From assembly GCF_023155805.1 (NCBI RefSeq), contig NZ_JAKNUW010000001.1:62001-126000 (forward strand): 64,000 bases of DNA. Direction: 5' to 3'. Position numbers and translations under genes: made by a program. The DNA comes from Micrococcus lacusdianchii. GTDB taxonomy: Bacteria > Actinomycetota > Actinomycetes > Actinomycetales > Micrococcaceae. The notes under the pieces were generated by a model. That model ran no database searches. It had not been told where the DNA came from and saw only the letters and a program-made list of their open reading frames with translations. This document shows positions 33,384 to 42,382 of the stretch, in pieces. Each line of letters opens with the position of its first letter. Position 1 is the first letter of the stretch.

Positions 33384-34060
33384 CCATCCGCGTCCTGCTG
33401 GTGGACGACCAGCCCCTGATCCGCCTCGGCTTCGCCGCGATCCTCGGATCCGAGGACGGCATCGAGGTGGTCGGCGAGGCTGAGGACGGTCGGGACGCCC
33501 TGGCCAAGGCCGCCGAGCTGGACCCCGACGTGGTCTGCATGGACGTGCAGATGCCCGTGATGGACGGGATCGAGGCCACCCGGGCGCTGGCCGCGTCCGG
33601 GGCCCGTGCGGCCGTCCTGATCCTCACCACCTTCGACCGGGACGACTTCCTCTTCGACACCCTGACCGCCGGGGCCTCGGGGTTCCTGCTGAAGTCCGCC
33701 GGCCCCGAGGAGCTCCTGGCGGCCGTCCGCGTCCTCGGCCGTGGCGACGCGCTCCTCGACCCGCAGGTCACCCGCCGCGTCCTGGCACGCTTGGCGCCGG
33801 GCGCGTCGGGCCCGGCCCCGGCACCCTTCGAGGCGCGTGCGGAGGCGGACGACGCCCTCGGGACGGCAGCTCTGACCGCCCGGGAGACGGAGATTCTGCG
33901 GCTGATGGCGCGTGGACTGTCCAACGCGGAGATCGCGGCGGAGCTCGTGGTGGGTGAGTCCACGGTGAAGACGCACGTGTCCAACGTGCTCATGAAGCTG
34001 CCGGCCCGGGACCGCGTGCACGCGGTCATCTGGGCCTTCCAGCACGGCCTGGCCGGCTGA
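33380..34060 (+). CDS. NarL/FixJ-family response regulator (system 3)
   Basis: A 226-residue regulator: LLVDDQPLIRLG, Asp in VVCMDVQMPVMDG, LTTFDRDDFL, Lys in FLLKSAGPEE, then an Ala/Pro-rich linker and a LuxR-type helix-turn-helix (LTARETEILRLMARGLSNAEIA, STVKTHVSNVLMKL). The start codon overlaps the kinase stop (ATGA at 33380-33383), so the pair is translationally coupled. The exporter genes begin 111 bp downstream with a promoter-like TAGCGT; they are the likely target of this regulator. Confidence 0.9.
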   Translation: MTIRVLLVDDQPLIRLGFAAILGSEDGIEVVGEAEDGRDALAKAAELDPDVVCMDVQMPVMDGIEATRALAASGARAAVLILTTFDRDDFLFDTLTAGASGFLLKSAGPEELLAAVRVLGRGDALLDPQVTRRVLARLAPGASGPAPAPFEARAEADDALGTAALTARETEILRLMARGLSNAEIAAELVVGESTVKTHVSNVLMKLPARDRVHAVIWAFQHGLAG

Positions 34061-34171
34061 CCCGCCGCCATCTCCCTCCCCGGGAGGAGGAGGCCCCCCG
34101 GGAGACGGATCCGCCGATCTCACCCGCCCGGAGGATCCGCAGCGAGGTGCCCGACGCCTAGCGTCGAGGAC

Positions 34172-35056
34172 ATGATCAGCGTCAGAGACCTCACCAAGTC
34201 CTACGGAGACCACCAGGTCCTCCACGGGCTCACCTTCGACATCAAGCCCGGCGTCATGACCGGCTTCGTAGGCGGCAACGGCGCTGGGAAGACCACCACC
34301 ATGCGCATCCTGCTGGGCGTTCTCTCCCCTGACTCGGGAGAGGTCCTCGTGGACGGCTCCCCCATCACCGCCGACCACCGCGCGGGCATCGGCTACATGC
34401 CGGAGGAGCGCGGGCTCTACCCGAAGATGACGGTGATCGACCAACTCGTCTACCTCGCCCGCCTGCACGGGTCCTCCGCCGAGGCCGCGAGGGCCCGCGC
34501 CACGGACCTCCTGGAGCGCCTGGACCTCGGCCCGCGCGCCACGGACAAGCTCGAGGAGCTCTCCCTCGGCAACCAGCAGCGCGCCCAGGTGGCCGCCGCC
34601 CTGGTGCACGAGCCGATTGCCCTCGTGCTGGACGAGCCGTTCTCCGGCCTTGACCCGCACGCCGTGGACACCACCCTTCAGGTGCTGCGGGAGACCGCCG
34701 ACAACGGCGTCCCCGTGCTGTTCTCCTCCCATCAGCTGGACGTGGTGGAGCGGCTCTGCGACGAGCTCGTCATCCTCGCCGACGGCCGCGTGGTGGCGAA
34801 CGGCACCCGCCAGGAGCTGCTCGAGCGGCACGCCGAGACCGAATGGGAGCTGGCCGCCGACACGGACGCCGGCTGGGTCCGCTGCGCCCCGGGCGTCCGG
34901 GTCACCAGCCTCGACGGTGGCTGGGTCCGCTTCCATGCGGAGTCGGGGGACGCGGCGAACGCCGTCCTGCGCGAGGCCAGCAGCCGCGGCACCGTCCGCG
35001 CCTTCGGCCTCGTCCACCATTCCCTGCACGACATCTTCACGGAGGTCACCCGATGA
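34172..35056 (+). CDS. ABC exporter ATP-binding protein, NatA type
   Basis: A 294-residue ATPase: Walker A GGNGAGKTT, Q loop YMPEERGLYPKMTV, signature LSLGNQQRAQVA, Walker B LVLDEPFSGLDP and switch His SSHQL. The signature has LSLG in place of LSGG, which is seen in NatA-type proteins. The C-terminal 75 residues form the extra domain of drug or sodium exporters (VRCAPGVRVTSLDGGWVRF). With the overlapping permease gene it would export a small molecule, sodium or an antibiotic. TAGCGT at 34159-34164 ends 7 nt before the ATG, so transcription probably starts at the start codon. Confidence 0.9.
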   Translation: MISVRDLTKSYGDHQVLHGLTFDIKPGVMTGFVGGNGAGKTTTMRILLGVLSPDSGEVLVDGSPITADHRAGIGYMPEERGLYPKMTVIDQLVYLARLHGSSAEAARARATDLLERLDLGPRATDKLEELSLGNQQRAQVAAALVHEPIALVLDEPFSGLDPHAVDTTLQVLRETADNGVPVLFSSHQLDVVERLCDELVILADGRVVANGTRQELLERHAETEWELAADTDAGWVRCAPGVRVTSLDGGWVRFHAESGDAANAVLREASSRGTVRAFGLVHHSLHDIFTEVTR

Positions 35057-36180
35057 ACGCCCAGGCCCGGCCTGCCCCTGCTCGCACCCCCTTCTGGATC
35101 GCCGTCGGCCTGGTGGCCGGTCGCGAGATGAAGGTCAAGATGAGCTCCAAGGCGTTCGTGGTGACCACCGCGATCATGCTGGGCCTGCTCCTGGCGGCCG
35201 TGCTGGTCGGACCCCGCCTGGCCGACTGGCTCGGCGGGACCGCCGGAGCGGACGTGGCCGTGACAGCCGAGACGGCACAGGCCGTGGGAGCACTCGGGGA
35301 CTCCTACGACCTTCGGACGGTGGGCTCGACGGACGCCGCCCGGGAGGCCGTGCGCGCCGGCGAAGTCGAGGCCGCCGTGGTGCCGGACGAGGCCGGCCCG
35401 GCGGGCCTGGCCGTCGTTGGCCTGGACTCCGCACCGACCGATCTGGTCCAGGCGCTGTCCACAACCCCGGCCGTGGAGCTTCTGGATCCGAACGCCGCGG
35501 CCCCGGGCCTGCAGTACCTGATCGCCTTCGGCTTCGGCATCGTGTTCTTCACGATCGCCATCACCTACGGTCAGCAGATCGCGGTCTCGGTGATCGAGGA
35601 GAAGCAGTCGCGCGTGGTGGAGATCCTGCTCGCCGCGATCCCGGCGAAGGCCATGATGGCCGGCAAGGTGATCGGCAACTCCGCGATGGCCCTGTTCCAG
35701 GTGGCGCTGGTCGCCGGTGTGCTCCTGCTGGGCATGCAGATCAACGAGACCGTCCTGCCGTTGGACGGGCTGGGCGCACCGATCCTCTGGTTCGTCCTGC
35801 TGTTCGCGATCGGATTCGTGATGATCGCCTCTCTGTATGCGGCGGCCGCGTCCCTCGTGTCCCGCCAGGAGGACATCGGCTCCACGTCCCTGCCCGTGAT
35901 GATGCTGATCATGCTCCCGTACTTCGCGGTGATCTTCTTCAACGACGACCCGCAGGCGCTGCGGATCATGTCCTTCATCCCGTTCTGCGCTCCGGTGGCC
36001 GTGCCGCTGCGCGTGTTCCTGGGCCAGGGCGAGACGTGGGAGCACGTGGCCGCCCTCGGTGTCCTCGTGCTCTCCACGGGCCTGGCGATCTGGTTCGCGG
36101 CGACGATCTACGAGCGCTCGATCCTGCGCACCGGCAAGGCGATGACGTGGTCCCAGGCTCTCCGCTCCCGGGCCGTCTGA
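35053..36180 (+). CDS. ABC-2 type permease, NatB type
   Basis: A 375-residue ABC-2 permease. One helix near residue 30-55 (FVVTTAIMLGLLLAAVLVG) is followed by an extracellular domain of about 110 residues, then six helices starting YLIAFGFGIVFFTIAITYGQQIAVSVIEEKQSRVVEILLAAI, the NatB/YhaP-family hallmark (EEKxSRVxEIL). It forms the membrane part of the exporter with the ATPase whose stop overlaps its ATG by four bases (ATGA at 35053-35056). The pair follows system 3 and is likely controlled by it. The substrate is unknown. Confidence 0.9.
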   Translation: MNAQARPAPARTPFWIAVGLVAGREMKVKMSSKAFVVTTAIMLGLLLAAVLVGPRLADWLGGTAGADVAVTAETAQAVGALGDSYDLRTVGSTDAAREAVRAGEVEAAVVPDEAGPAGLAVVGLDSAPTDLVQALSTTPAVELLDPNAAAPGLQYLIAFGFGIVFFTIAITYGQQIAVSVIEEKQSRVVEILLAAIPAKAMMAGKVIGNSAMALFQVALVAGVLLLGMQINETVLPLDGLGAPILWFVLLFAIGFVMIASLYAAAASLVSRQEDIGSTSLPVMMLIMLPYFAVIFFNDDPQALRIMSFIPFCAPVAVPLRVFLGQGETWEHVAALGVLVLSTGLAIWFAATIYERSILRTGKAMTWSQALRSRAV

Positions 36181-36298
36181 CCCCTGCACGTGTCCCTCCG
36201 CCGCTGGGCAGCGGTCGGACCCCGCCCGCCGTCCGCCTGCTGGACATCGTTCGTCTGGGATGCGGACGGCACGCCCTCGAGCCCCTACCCTCGTCGCC

Positions 36299-37270
36299 AT
36301 GACCGCCTCCCTCGCACCCGACTCCCGGCAGGCCGAGGACCGCTCGGCCCGCATCGCCGTCACCGTCTTCCCCCTGCTGATCCTGGCGGCCGCCCTCGTG
36401 GGCTTCCTGGCCCCGGAGACGGCGAAGACCCTGCTGCCGCAGGTGAACCTCTTCCTCGGGATCATCATGTTCGGGATGGGACTGACCCTGACCCTCCCGG
36501 ACTTCGCCCTGGTGGCGAAGCGGCCCCTCCCGGTACTGCTGGGCGTGGTGGCGCAGTACGCGATCATGCCGCTGCTGGGCCTGGCCGTCGCCCTGCTGCT
36601 GCGCCTGCCCCCGGAGCTCGCGGCGGGCGTGATCCTGGTGGGGTCGGCGCCGGGCGGCACGTCCTCCAATGTGATCAGCTACCTGGCCCGCGCGGACACG
36701 GCGCTGTCCGTGGCCATGACCTCCGTGTCCACGCTGCTCGCCCCGCTGCTGACCCCCCTGCTCACGCTCTGGCTCGCGGGCCAGTACATGGCGGTCGACG
36801 GCGCCGCCATGGCCGCCTCGATCGTCACGATCGTGCTCCTGCCGGTGCTCGGCGGCCTGGTGGTCCGGCTGCTCCTGCACCGCCTCGTGGACCGCCTCCT
36901 GCCCGCCCTGCCGTGGGTGTCGGTGGTGTTCATCGCCCTGGTGGTGGCCGCCGTCGTCGGGAACTCCGCGGCCACCGTGCTCTCCGCGGGCGCGCTCGTC
37001 CTGGCCGCGGTGGTCCTGCACAACGGCCTCGGGTACGCGCTCGGCTACGGCGTGGCGCGTGCCCTCCGCGTGCCGGTCCGCTCGGCACGCACGGTGTCCA
37101 TCGAGGTGGGCATGCAGAACTCCGGTCTCGCCGCGGGCCTGGCGGCGCAGTACATCTCCCCCGCCGCGGCTCTGCCCGGCGCGGTGTTCTCCCTGTGGCA
37201 CAACCTCTCGGGCGCCGTCCTCGCCCTGCTCTTCCGCCGGTCGGACGCCCGGACCGCCGACCGCGCCTGA
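36299..37270 (+). CDS. Bile acid:sodium symporter (BASS) family transporter
   Basis: A 323-residue membrane protein with nine to ten helices. Family marks are LFLGIIMFGMGLTLTLPDF near residue 50, AQYAIMPLLGL, LVGSAPGGTSSNVISYLARAD (the BASS unwound-helix motif) and EVGMQNSGLAAGLA near the C-terminus, with a sodium-site Glu and Gln. Bacterial members take up pantoate, keto acids or other organic anions with sodium. No partner gene fixes the substrate. TACCCT at 36286-36291 ends 7 nt before the ATG at 36299, a leaderless start. The next gene, an aspartate dehydrogenase-like protein, starts 51 bp on with its own hexamer. Confidence 0.87.
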   Translation: MTASLAPDSRQAEDRSARIAVTVFPLLILAAALVGFLAPETAKTLLPQVNLFLGIIMFGMGLTLTLPDFALVAKRPLPVLLGVVAQYAIMPLLGLAVALLLRLPPELAAGVILVGSAPGGTSSNVISYLARADTALSVAMTSVSTLLAPLLTPLLTLWLAGQYMAVDGAAMAASIVTIVLLPVLGGLVVRLLLHRLVDRLLPALPWVSVVFIALVVAAVVGNSAATVLSAGALVLAAVVLHNGLGYALGYGVARALRVPVRSARTVSIEVGMQNSGLAAGLAAQYISPAAALPGAVFSLWHNLSGAVLALLFRRSDARTADRA

Positions 37271-37321
37271 CGGGCGCGCCGCCCGCCCCCACGCTCCGGG
37301 GCGGATGCCAGGATGGTCGCC

Positions 37322-38242
37322 ATGACCCCGCACTTCCCCGCCCGCACCGGCGCCCCCGCCTCCACGGACGACGCGCGGCCCCGCTCCGTGCTGCTGCTGG
37401 GCTTCGGCGCGGTCGGCCGGGCCGTGGCCGCGGGCCTCGCCCCGGAGCGCGAATCCGACCGGGTGCGGCTCACGGCCGCCGTGCGGGACGTGGCGGTGCA
37501 CCGGGCCCGCGGAGACCTCGGCGTGCGGCTCGTCCCCCTCGCGGACCCGGAAGGCCCGACCGTCGGCCTGCCCGCCGCGGACCTGGTGGTGGAGTGCGCC
37601 GGGATCGTCCCGGCCCGGCGGTTCGGGCCGGCCGTGGTGGCCCGCGGCACTGACCTGGTGCTCTCCAGCGTGGGCGCCCTCGCCCGTCGTGAGGCGGCGG
37701 AGGCACTGCTGGCCGGTCCGGGCCGCCTCCACGTGAGCAACGGGGCGATCGGCGGGTTCGACGTCCTCGGGGCCGCCGCAGAGGCGGACGGCCTGGACGA
37801 GGTGCGGATCCGCAGCGTCAAGCACCCCCGCGGGCTGGTCCGCCCGTGGATGTCCGCCGCGGAGGCCGCCCGGCTGAAGGGCCTGCGGCCGGCGGACGGG
37901 CCCGTCGTCGTGCTGGAGGGAGACCCCGCCGAGGCCGTGGAGCGCTTCCCCGCCAACGTGAACGTGGCGGTGGCCCTGGCCTGGGCCACGCGCGGCCGCC
38001 CGGCCCGCCCCGGGGACGACGACGCCGCTCTCCTCGCCCGGTCCCTCGAGCGGGTGCGTGTGGAGCTCGTGGCGGACGCCGCCGCGGAGTGGACCCGGCA
38101 TGAGGTCACCGCCGCGGGTCCGGCGGGTCGGATCGAGCTGGCCGTCGCGTCCGCGCCCTCCCCGGACAATCCGCGCACCTCGCAGCTGGCGGCCCTGTCC
38201 GTCACCCGCACGATCCGCCGGGCGCTCAGACTCGGCGGGTGA
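37322..38242 (+). CDS. L-aspartate dehydrogenase-like protein (DUF108/NadX type)
   Basis: A 306-residue dehydrogenase. The NAD(P) site is LLLGFGAVGRAVAAGL near residue 22; ADLVVECAGIVPARRFGP and VLSSVGALARREAAEALL correspond to the active-site strands, and VSNGAIGGFDVLGAA, SVKHPRGLV (the catalytic-His region) and PANVNVAVALAWAT (dimer/active-site segment) complete the aspartate dehydrogenase pattern. The family oxidises L-aspartate to iminoaspartate for NAD synthesis, or serves amino-acid catabolism; no nadA/nadC is nearby. The ATG at 37322 is preferred to one at 37313 because CAGGAT ends 7 nt before it. CDS closes 32 bp before a lipoprotein gene. Confidence 0.8.
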   Translation: MTPHFPARTGAPASTDDARPRSVLLLGFGAVGRAVAAGLAPERESDRVRLTAAVRDVAVHRARGDLGVRLVPLADPEGPTVGLPAADLVVECAGIVPARRFGPAVVARGTDLVLSSVGALARREAAEALLAGPGRLHVSNGAIGGFDVLGAAAEADGLDEVRIRSVKHPRGLVRPWMSAAEAARLKGLRPADGPVVVLEGDPAEAVERFPANVNVAVALAWATRGRPARPGDDDAALLARSLERVRVELVADAAAEWTRHEVTAAGPAGRIELAVASAPSPDNPRTSQLAALSVTRTIRRALRLGG

Positions 38243-38274
38243 CCCTCGGCACATCCAGCGCATAGGCTGGCCCC

Positions 38275-38982
38275 ATGGAATCCCCGCGCCGCCTCCGGCT
38301 CCCCCTGACCCTCACGACGGCGGCCCTCACCCTGGCGCTGGGCTTGAGCGGCTGCGCGGGGACCGAGCCCGGTCCGGCGCCGTCGTCGTCCGCGGACGCC
38401 GCCGATCCGGCCCCCGAGGAGAGCCGCGAGCCGCTCTCCAACGCCCGGGCGGCCGCGCAGGGCGAGGATCCCGCGGCCTCGGCGCGCGCGTCCATCCGGG
38501 CTGCGTCGGAGTCCGCGGCGACCGCAGAGCCGCGGTACGCCGTGGTCGACGTCCCGGCGGCGCTCTTCACCGAGGGCGAGGGCGGCCTCACGTTCGAGGC
38601 CTGGGCGCGGACCACCGACGTGTGGCAGGCGGAGGAGTGGGATCCCGAGGCCGAGCCCGTGGTCGCGGAGACAATCGTGCCGGCCGAGCGGGACCCGGTG
38701 AGCCGGCCCGGAGCGCTCACCGTGCCCGTCTCCGGGCCGGGCGAGGTCCACCGGGTGGTCCTGCTGTGCGAGCACGGCTCGCCCCTCCCGGAGTCGGACA
38801 CCTCCGGGGTGGACGTCGTGGCCGGCCAGACCTACCTCGTGATCGGCACCGGGCCGCGCTGCTCCCCGATCGACGTGCGGTACACCGTGGCCGCCGAGCA
38901 CATCGTGGACGGGGCCATCCGGTACGAGTTCGGCGTCGCCGCTGGCGAGGCCGGACGACTGGCGGTGATGAAGGGCCGCTGA
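38275..38982 (+). CDS. Lipoprotein, paralogue 1
   Basis: A 235-residue secreted protein with a lipobox LSGC (Cys at residue 27). After a 60-residue Ala/Glu/Ser-rich linker comes a folded domain with RYAVVDVPAALFTEGEGG, HRVVLLCEHGSP and a last strand region DVRYTVAAEHIVDGAIRYEF. Four cysteines occur: the lipid Cys, one in LLCEHG, one in RCSP and none else obvious, so one disulfide is possible. I do not recognise the family. The next gene encodes a related lipoprotein. TAGGCT at 38263-38268 ends 6 nt before the ATG. Confidence 0.75.
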   Translation: MESPRRLRLPLTLTTAALTLALGLSGCAGTEPGPAPSSSADAADPAPEESREPLSNARAAAQGEDPAASARASIRAASESAATAEPRYAVVDVPAALFTEGEGGLTFEAWARTTDVWQAEEWDPEAEPVVAETIVPAERDPVSRPGALTVPVSGPGEVHRVVLLCEHGSPLPESDTSGVDVVAGQTYLVIGTGPRCSPIDVRYTVAAEHIVDGAIRYEFGVAAGEAGRLAVMKGR

Positions 38983-38988
38983 CGGGGG

Positions 38989-39017
38989 TGACATCGGTCA
39001 CATTGAACGCCTAGGCT
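38989..39017 (+). promoter_or_regulatory. Sigma-70-type promoter of the second lipoprotein gene
   Basis: TGACAT (38989-38994), 17-bp spacer, TAGGCT (39012-39017). The start codon is at 39092, so the message would have a leader of about 68 nt, unlike most genes here. A short inverted repeat (GTGAC-N4-GTCAC) overlaps the -35. Confidence 0.55.
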
Positions 39018-39091
39018 CGCCTCACGCACCGCACGGCGGCAGGCCGGGCGGGCGCCGGGAGCCCCGCCTCCCCCTCGCTCGGAGGTCCGCC

Positions 39092-39862
39092 ATGGCCGTC
39101 ACCGCCGCCCGCCCGCACCGCCCCGTCTCCCGCACGACGGCGGCCCTCGCCCTCGCGCTGGGCCTGGCCGGGTGCGCCGCCCCCGCCGAGCCGTCCGCGG
39201 CTCCGGCCTCCTCGGCGGCCGGCTCCGTCACCTCGAGCCCTTCCATCTCGAGCCCCTCCCCCGCGACTGCGACCGACGGCACCGCGGGGGCGACGTCGTC
39301 GTCCCCGGCCGCGCAGGAGGCCGAGGTCTCCGCGGCCCGGGAGGCCGAGCTCGCCTCGATCCGGCGCGACCCGCGCGTCCTGCTGACCGACGCCGGGGTC
39401 GTCATCGGTGCTCCGGACAGGGAGAACACCGCGGTCGCGTTCCCGGACCTGTGGGAGCCGGACCTGTCTGTGCTCGCGTTTCAGGACGGGCCCGACCTCG
39501 ACGGCCTGCACGGCGTGCTCGCCGCGGGTGAGGACGCCCCGGTCGTGGACGAGACCGCCGAGGAACTCGCCGGCGGGACCACCGGCACGGGCGAGGACGG
39601 CAGGGAGACCTCCAGCGGCGCCCCGAACGACGTCCGCCCCCACCGGGTGCTGCTGGTGTGCGACGACCCCGACGCCGGCCCGTCCTCGATCGGCTACCTG
39701 GACCCCCAGGACCTCCACTACGTGCCGGTGGCGTGGTCCGAGGGGTGCGGCGGCTTCAGCGGGGAGATCCCGGACGCGGCCGAGGGGGAGGCGGGCACCG
39801 CGGTGACGGTGGACGTCCCCGCGGACGTGCGGTACTCCACCGCAGAGATCCGGGACCGCTGA
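39092..39862 (+). CDS. Lipoprotein, paralogue 2
   Basis: A 256-residue secreted lipoprotein. Signal peptide SRTTAALALALGLAGC with lipobox LAGC (Cys near residue 29); a Ser/Pro-rich linker to about residue 90; then RDPRVLLTDAGVVIG, NTAVAFPDLWEPDLSVLAF, HRVLLVCDDPD and a final DVPADVRYSTAEIR. The signal, the HRVLLxC strand and the VRYxxAE end match the preceding lipoprotein, so the two are tandem paralogues that have diverged in the linker. Function unknown. GGAGGTCCGCC gives a normal ribosome-binding site before the ATG, consistent with its leadered promoter. Confidence 0.75.
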   Translation: MAVTAARPHRPVSRTTAALALALGLAGCAAPAEPSAAPASSAAGSVTSSPSISSPSPATATDGTAGATSSSPAAQEAEVSAAREAELASIRRDPRVLLTDAGVVIGAPDRENTAVAFPDLWEPDLSVLAFQDGPDLDGLHGVLAAGEDAPVVDETAEELAGGTTGTGEDGRETSSGAPNDVRPHRVLLVCDDPDAGPSSIGYLDPQDLHYVPVAWSEGCGGFSGEIPDAAEGEAGTAVTVDVPADVRYSTAEIRDR

Positions 39863-39893
39863 GCGCAGGAGGCTCCCCCCACCGCTCCCCCAC

Positions 39894-39964
39894 GAATCCG
39901 CTGCAGTTCTGACCCTTCTGGCGGCCATGTCACCGCTCAGAAGGGTCACAAGTGCAGTGGATTC
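39894..39964. repeat. Dispersed inverted repeat, copy E
   Basis: Arms 39894-39919 and 39939-39964, loop 19 bp. It lies between convergent genes: 31 bp after the lipoprotein stop and 44 bp after the ABC exporter stop. Arm changes (GCAGTTC on the left; GGTCACAAG on the right) break pairing rather than compensate. Confidence 0.93.
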
Positions 39965-40008
39965 TCCGTGGGGGCTCGGCCACAGAGCGCTCCACACCCG
40001 GCCGGAGC

Positions 40009-41817
40009 TCAGCCGGAGATTCCGTACTCCTTGAGCAGCTTCCGGGCCTGCTTGGTGCCGGCCTGCTGCAGCTCGAGCAGCTGGGAGTAGATGCCCCCGG
40101 ACACCGCGAGCTCGGCGGGCGTGCCCACCTCCTGCACCCGCCCTTTGCGCAGGGTGACGATCCGGTCCACGGACGCGATGGTGGAGAGCCGATGCGCCAC
40201 GATCAGCGAGGACCGGCCCACCATGAGCTCATCGAGGGCGGTCTGCACGAGCCGCTCGGACTTGGTGTCCAGGCTGGAGGTGGCCTCGTCCAGGATGAGC
40301 ACGGGGGCGTCCTTGAGCACGGCCCGGGCCACGGCGATCCGCTGGCGCTGCCCGCCGGACAGGCGCAGGCCGCGCTCGCCGATCAACTGCTCGTAGCCGT
40401 CGGGGAACTCGGAGACGAACCGGTCCGCGTACGCCGCCCGAGCGGCCGCGCGCACGCGCTCGTCGGAGGCGTCCGGGTCCGCGTACGCGATGTTCTCCCG
40501 CACCGTCCCGGAGAACAGGTGCGGCTCCTGGAACACGGCCGCGACCCGCGCGCGCAGCTCGGCCAGGTCCTGGGCGGCCACGTCCTGCCCGAACACCTCG
40601 ATCCGTCCGGACGTGACGGGGTACAGGCCCATCAGCAGGTTCGTGATGGTGGACTTGCCGCCGCCGGACTCCCCCACGAGCGCCACCTTCTCTCCCCGGC
40701 CGATCGCGAAGTCGATCCCGGAGAGCACCTCCTCGCCGTCCCCGTAGGCGAAGTGCACGTCGCGGAAGCGCACGGCGGGGGCGTCGTCGCCGGTCCGGGC
40801 GTCCGCGGGCACGACGGCGGGGCGGGCGTGCAGGTCCTCCTCGCGCTCCTCGGAGAGGACGGCGAAGTAGTCGCGGGAGCCGGCCACGGCGCGCTGGGCG
40901 GAGTCCACGAGGTAGCTCATGGAGAAGATGGGCTCGCGGGCCATGTTCATCAGCTGCAGGAGGATCACCATGTCCCCCACGGAGAACTCGCCCTGCGCCG
41001 TCCGCACGAACACCAGCAGGTAGAGCACGGCGAAGATGACGTTCAGCGCCACACGGCGGGCGGCATCCATGGAGTGCCACCACCGCGACTGCGCCCGTGT
41101 GAGGCCGATGGTCCGCCCGAACCGCTCGTGGAACCCGGCCAGCTCGGTGTCCTGCCGGTTGTAGGCGCGCACCACCGGCATCTGGGAGACGACCTCGGTG
41201 AAGCGCCCCGAGGCGATGTCGATCTCCGTGTTCTTCTCTCCCTCCCACACCTGCCAGCGGGAGGAGGTCTTGGCGGTCAGCCACATGTACACGGGGAAGA
41301 CGACGGCGAGCAGCACCGCCAGCGGCCACCAGTAGGTCCCCGAGATCACCAGGACGGCCACCGTGGTGAGGAGCATGGTGAACGCGTTGTTCGCGAAGAA
41401 GTTCAGGAACTGGGTGAGCTCGGTGATGGAGCGGTTGAGCCGGTTGGTGATGCGGCCGGTGATCTCCGTGTCGAAGTACCGCTGCGGCAGGTGCAGCAGG
41501 TGGTCGAAGTACCGGGCGGAGAGGAGGGTGCGCATGCGCGCGGCCATCACGTCCCCCCAGTAGCCGCCCACGGACACCACGGCGGTGGCCGCCAGCTCGA
41601 CGGCGAGGAACGCCGCCGCCAGCCACGTCACCGCGGTGACGGCCTCGGCCACGGTGGAGCGGCCCGCGATCGCGTCCACGATCCGGTCCGTGGCCGCGCC
41701 GATCAGGAACGGCGTGGCCAGCGCGAGCATCGCCCGCAGCATCGCGCTGACGGCGATGCCGAGGTAGAGGGGGTTCAGCTCGGGCGCAAAGCGGAGGATG
41801 CGGAGCAGGGAGGTCAC
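40009..41817 (-). CDS. ABC exporter, fused type-1 membrane domain and ATPase
   Basis: A 602-residue half-transporter. Six membrane helices (residues 15-300) include the coupling region QRYFDTEITGRITNRLNRSI. The ATPase has Walker A GESGGGKST, Q loop VFQEPHLFSGTVRENI, signature LSGGQRQRIAVARAV, Walker B LILDEATSSLD and the switch His in VAHRLSTI. It would work as a homodimer exporting lipid, peptide or drug; there is no second subunit gene beside it. The start is the GTG at 41817: TACCCT (minus strand, 41829-41824) ends 6 nt before it, and the longer upstream frame is not family-like. Repeat E follows its stop. Confidence 0.88.
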   Translation of the reverse strand: MTSLLRILRFAPELNPLYLGIAVSAMLRAMLALATPFLIGAATDRIVDAIAGRSTVAEAVTAVTWLAAAFLAVELAATAVVSVGGYWGDVMAARMRTLLSARYFDHLLHLPQRYFDTEITGRITNRLNRSITELTQFLNFFANNAFTMLLTTVAVLVISGTYWWPLAVLLAVVFPVYMWLTAKTSSRWQVWEGEKNTEIDIASGRFTEVVSQMPVVRAYNRQDTELAGFHERFGRTIGLTRAQSRWWHSMDAARRVALNVIFAVLYLLVFVRTAQGEFSVGDMVILLQLMNMAREPIFSMSYLVDSAQRAVAGSRDYFAVLSEEREEDLHARPAVVPADARTGDDAPAVRFRDVHFAYGDGEEVLSGIDFAIGRGEKVALVGESGGGKSTITNLLMGLYPVTSGRIEVFGQDVAAQDLAELRARVAAVFQEPHLFSGTVRENIAYADPDASDERVRAAARAAYADRFVSEFPDGYEQLIGERGLRLSGGQRQRIAVARAVLKDAPVLILDEATSSLDTKSERLVQTALDELMVGRSSLIVAHRLSTIASVDRIVTLRKGRVQEVGTPAELAVSGGIYSQLLELQQAGTKQARKLLKEYGISG

Positions 41818-41876
41818 CGGTTCAGGGTAGTCAGTGGCGCGGCGCCCGCGGCGGGGCACCCCGGCGTCGGCTCCCG

Positions 41877-42356
41877 TCAGAACAGGGGCGTCGCCGCCAC
41901 GGCGGCCAGGACGGGGAGCAGCAGCGGAGCCACCGCGTACCCGGCGGGGGCCTGCGGGTCGGCCGAGTCCATCCAGTGCAGCTGCACGATCTCGTCCGTG
42001 GGCTCGGGGACCTCGTGCCGGGCGATCGGCCGCCACAGCCCGTAGACCTCGGCGTGCAGGGCGGAGCCCGGCTCATTCGCGGCCGGGGTGTCCCACGCGC
42101 CCAGGTGCACGAGCTCGTCCGGGCGGATCCGCAGCCCGGTCTCCTCGGCGGTCTCCCGGACGGCGGTGTCCACGGGCTGCTCCCCCGCATGGTGCTTCCC
42201 GCCGGGGAACAGGAACATCCCCGTCCCTGCCCTGCGCACGGTGAGCACCCGGCCGTCCGGGCGGGCCATCACGACGGCGGCCACCCGGATGACCTGCGCG
42301 GGCGCCTCGGCGTCGGGACGGGCGGCGGGGGTGTTCAGATCGGGACGGGTGCGCAT
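41877..42356 (-). CDS. NUDIX hydrolase
   Basis: A 159-residue protein with a complete NUDIX box, G-x5-E-x7-REU-x-EE-x-GU, read as GKHHAGEQPVDTAVRETAEETGL split over residues 53-75, preceded by VLTVRRAGTGMFLFPGG. The fold hydrolyses nucleoside diphosphate-linked substrates such as dNTPs or ADP-ribose; specificity is not visible. A candidate role is house-cleaning of oxidised nucleotides. GAGGAT (minus strand 42368-42363) ends 6 nt before the ATG at 42356, though GGAGG there could also act as a ribosome-binding site. Repeat F lies just upstream. Confidence 0.88.
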   Translation of the reverse strand: MRTRPDLNTPAARPDAEAPAQVIRVAAVVMARPDGRVLTVRRAGTGMFLFPGGKHHAGEQPVDTAVRETAEETGLRIRPDELVHLGAWDTPAANEPGSALHAEVYGLWRPIARHEVPEPTDEIVQLHWMDSADPQAPAGYAVAPLLLPVLAAVAATPLF

Positions 42357-42382
42357 GCCTCCATCCTCCCCCGCCCCGGCGG

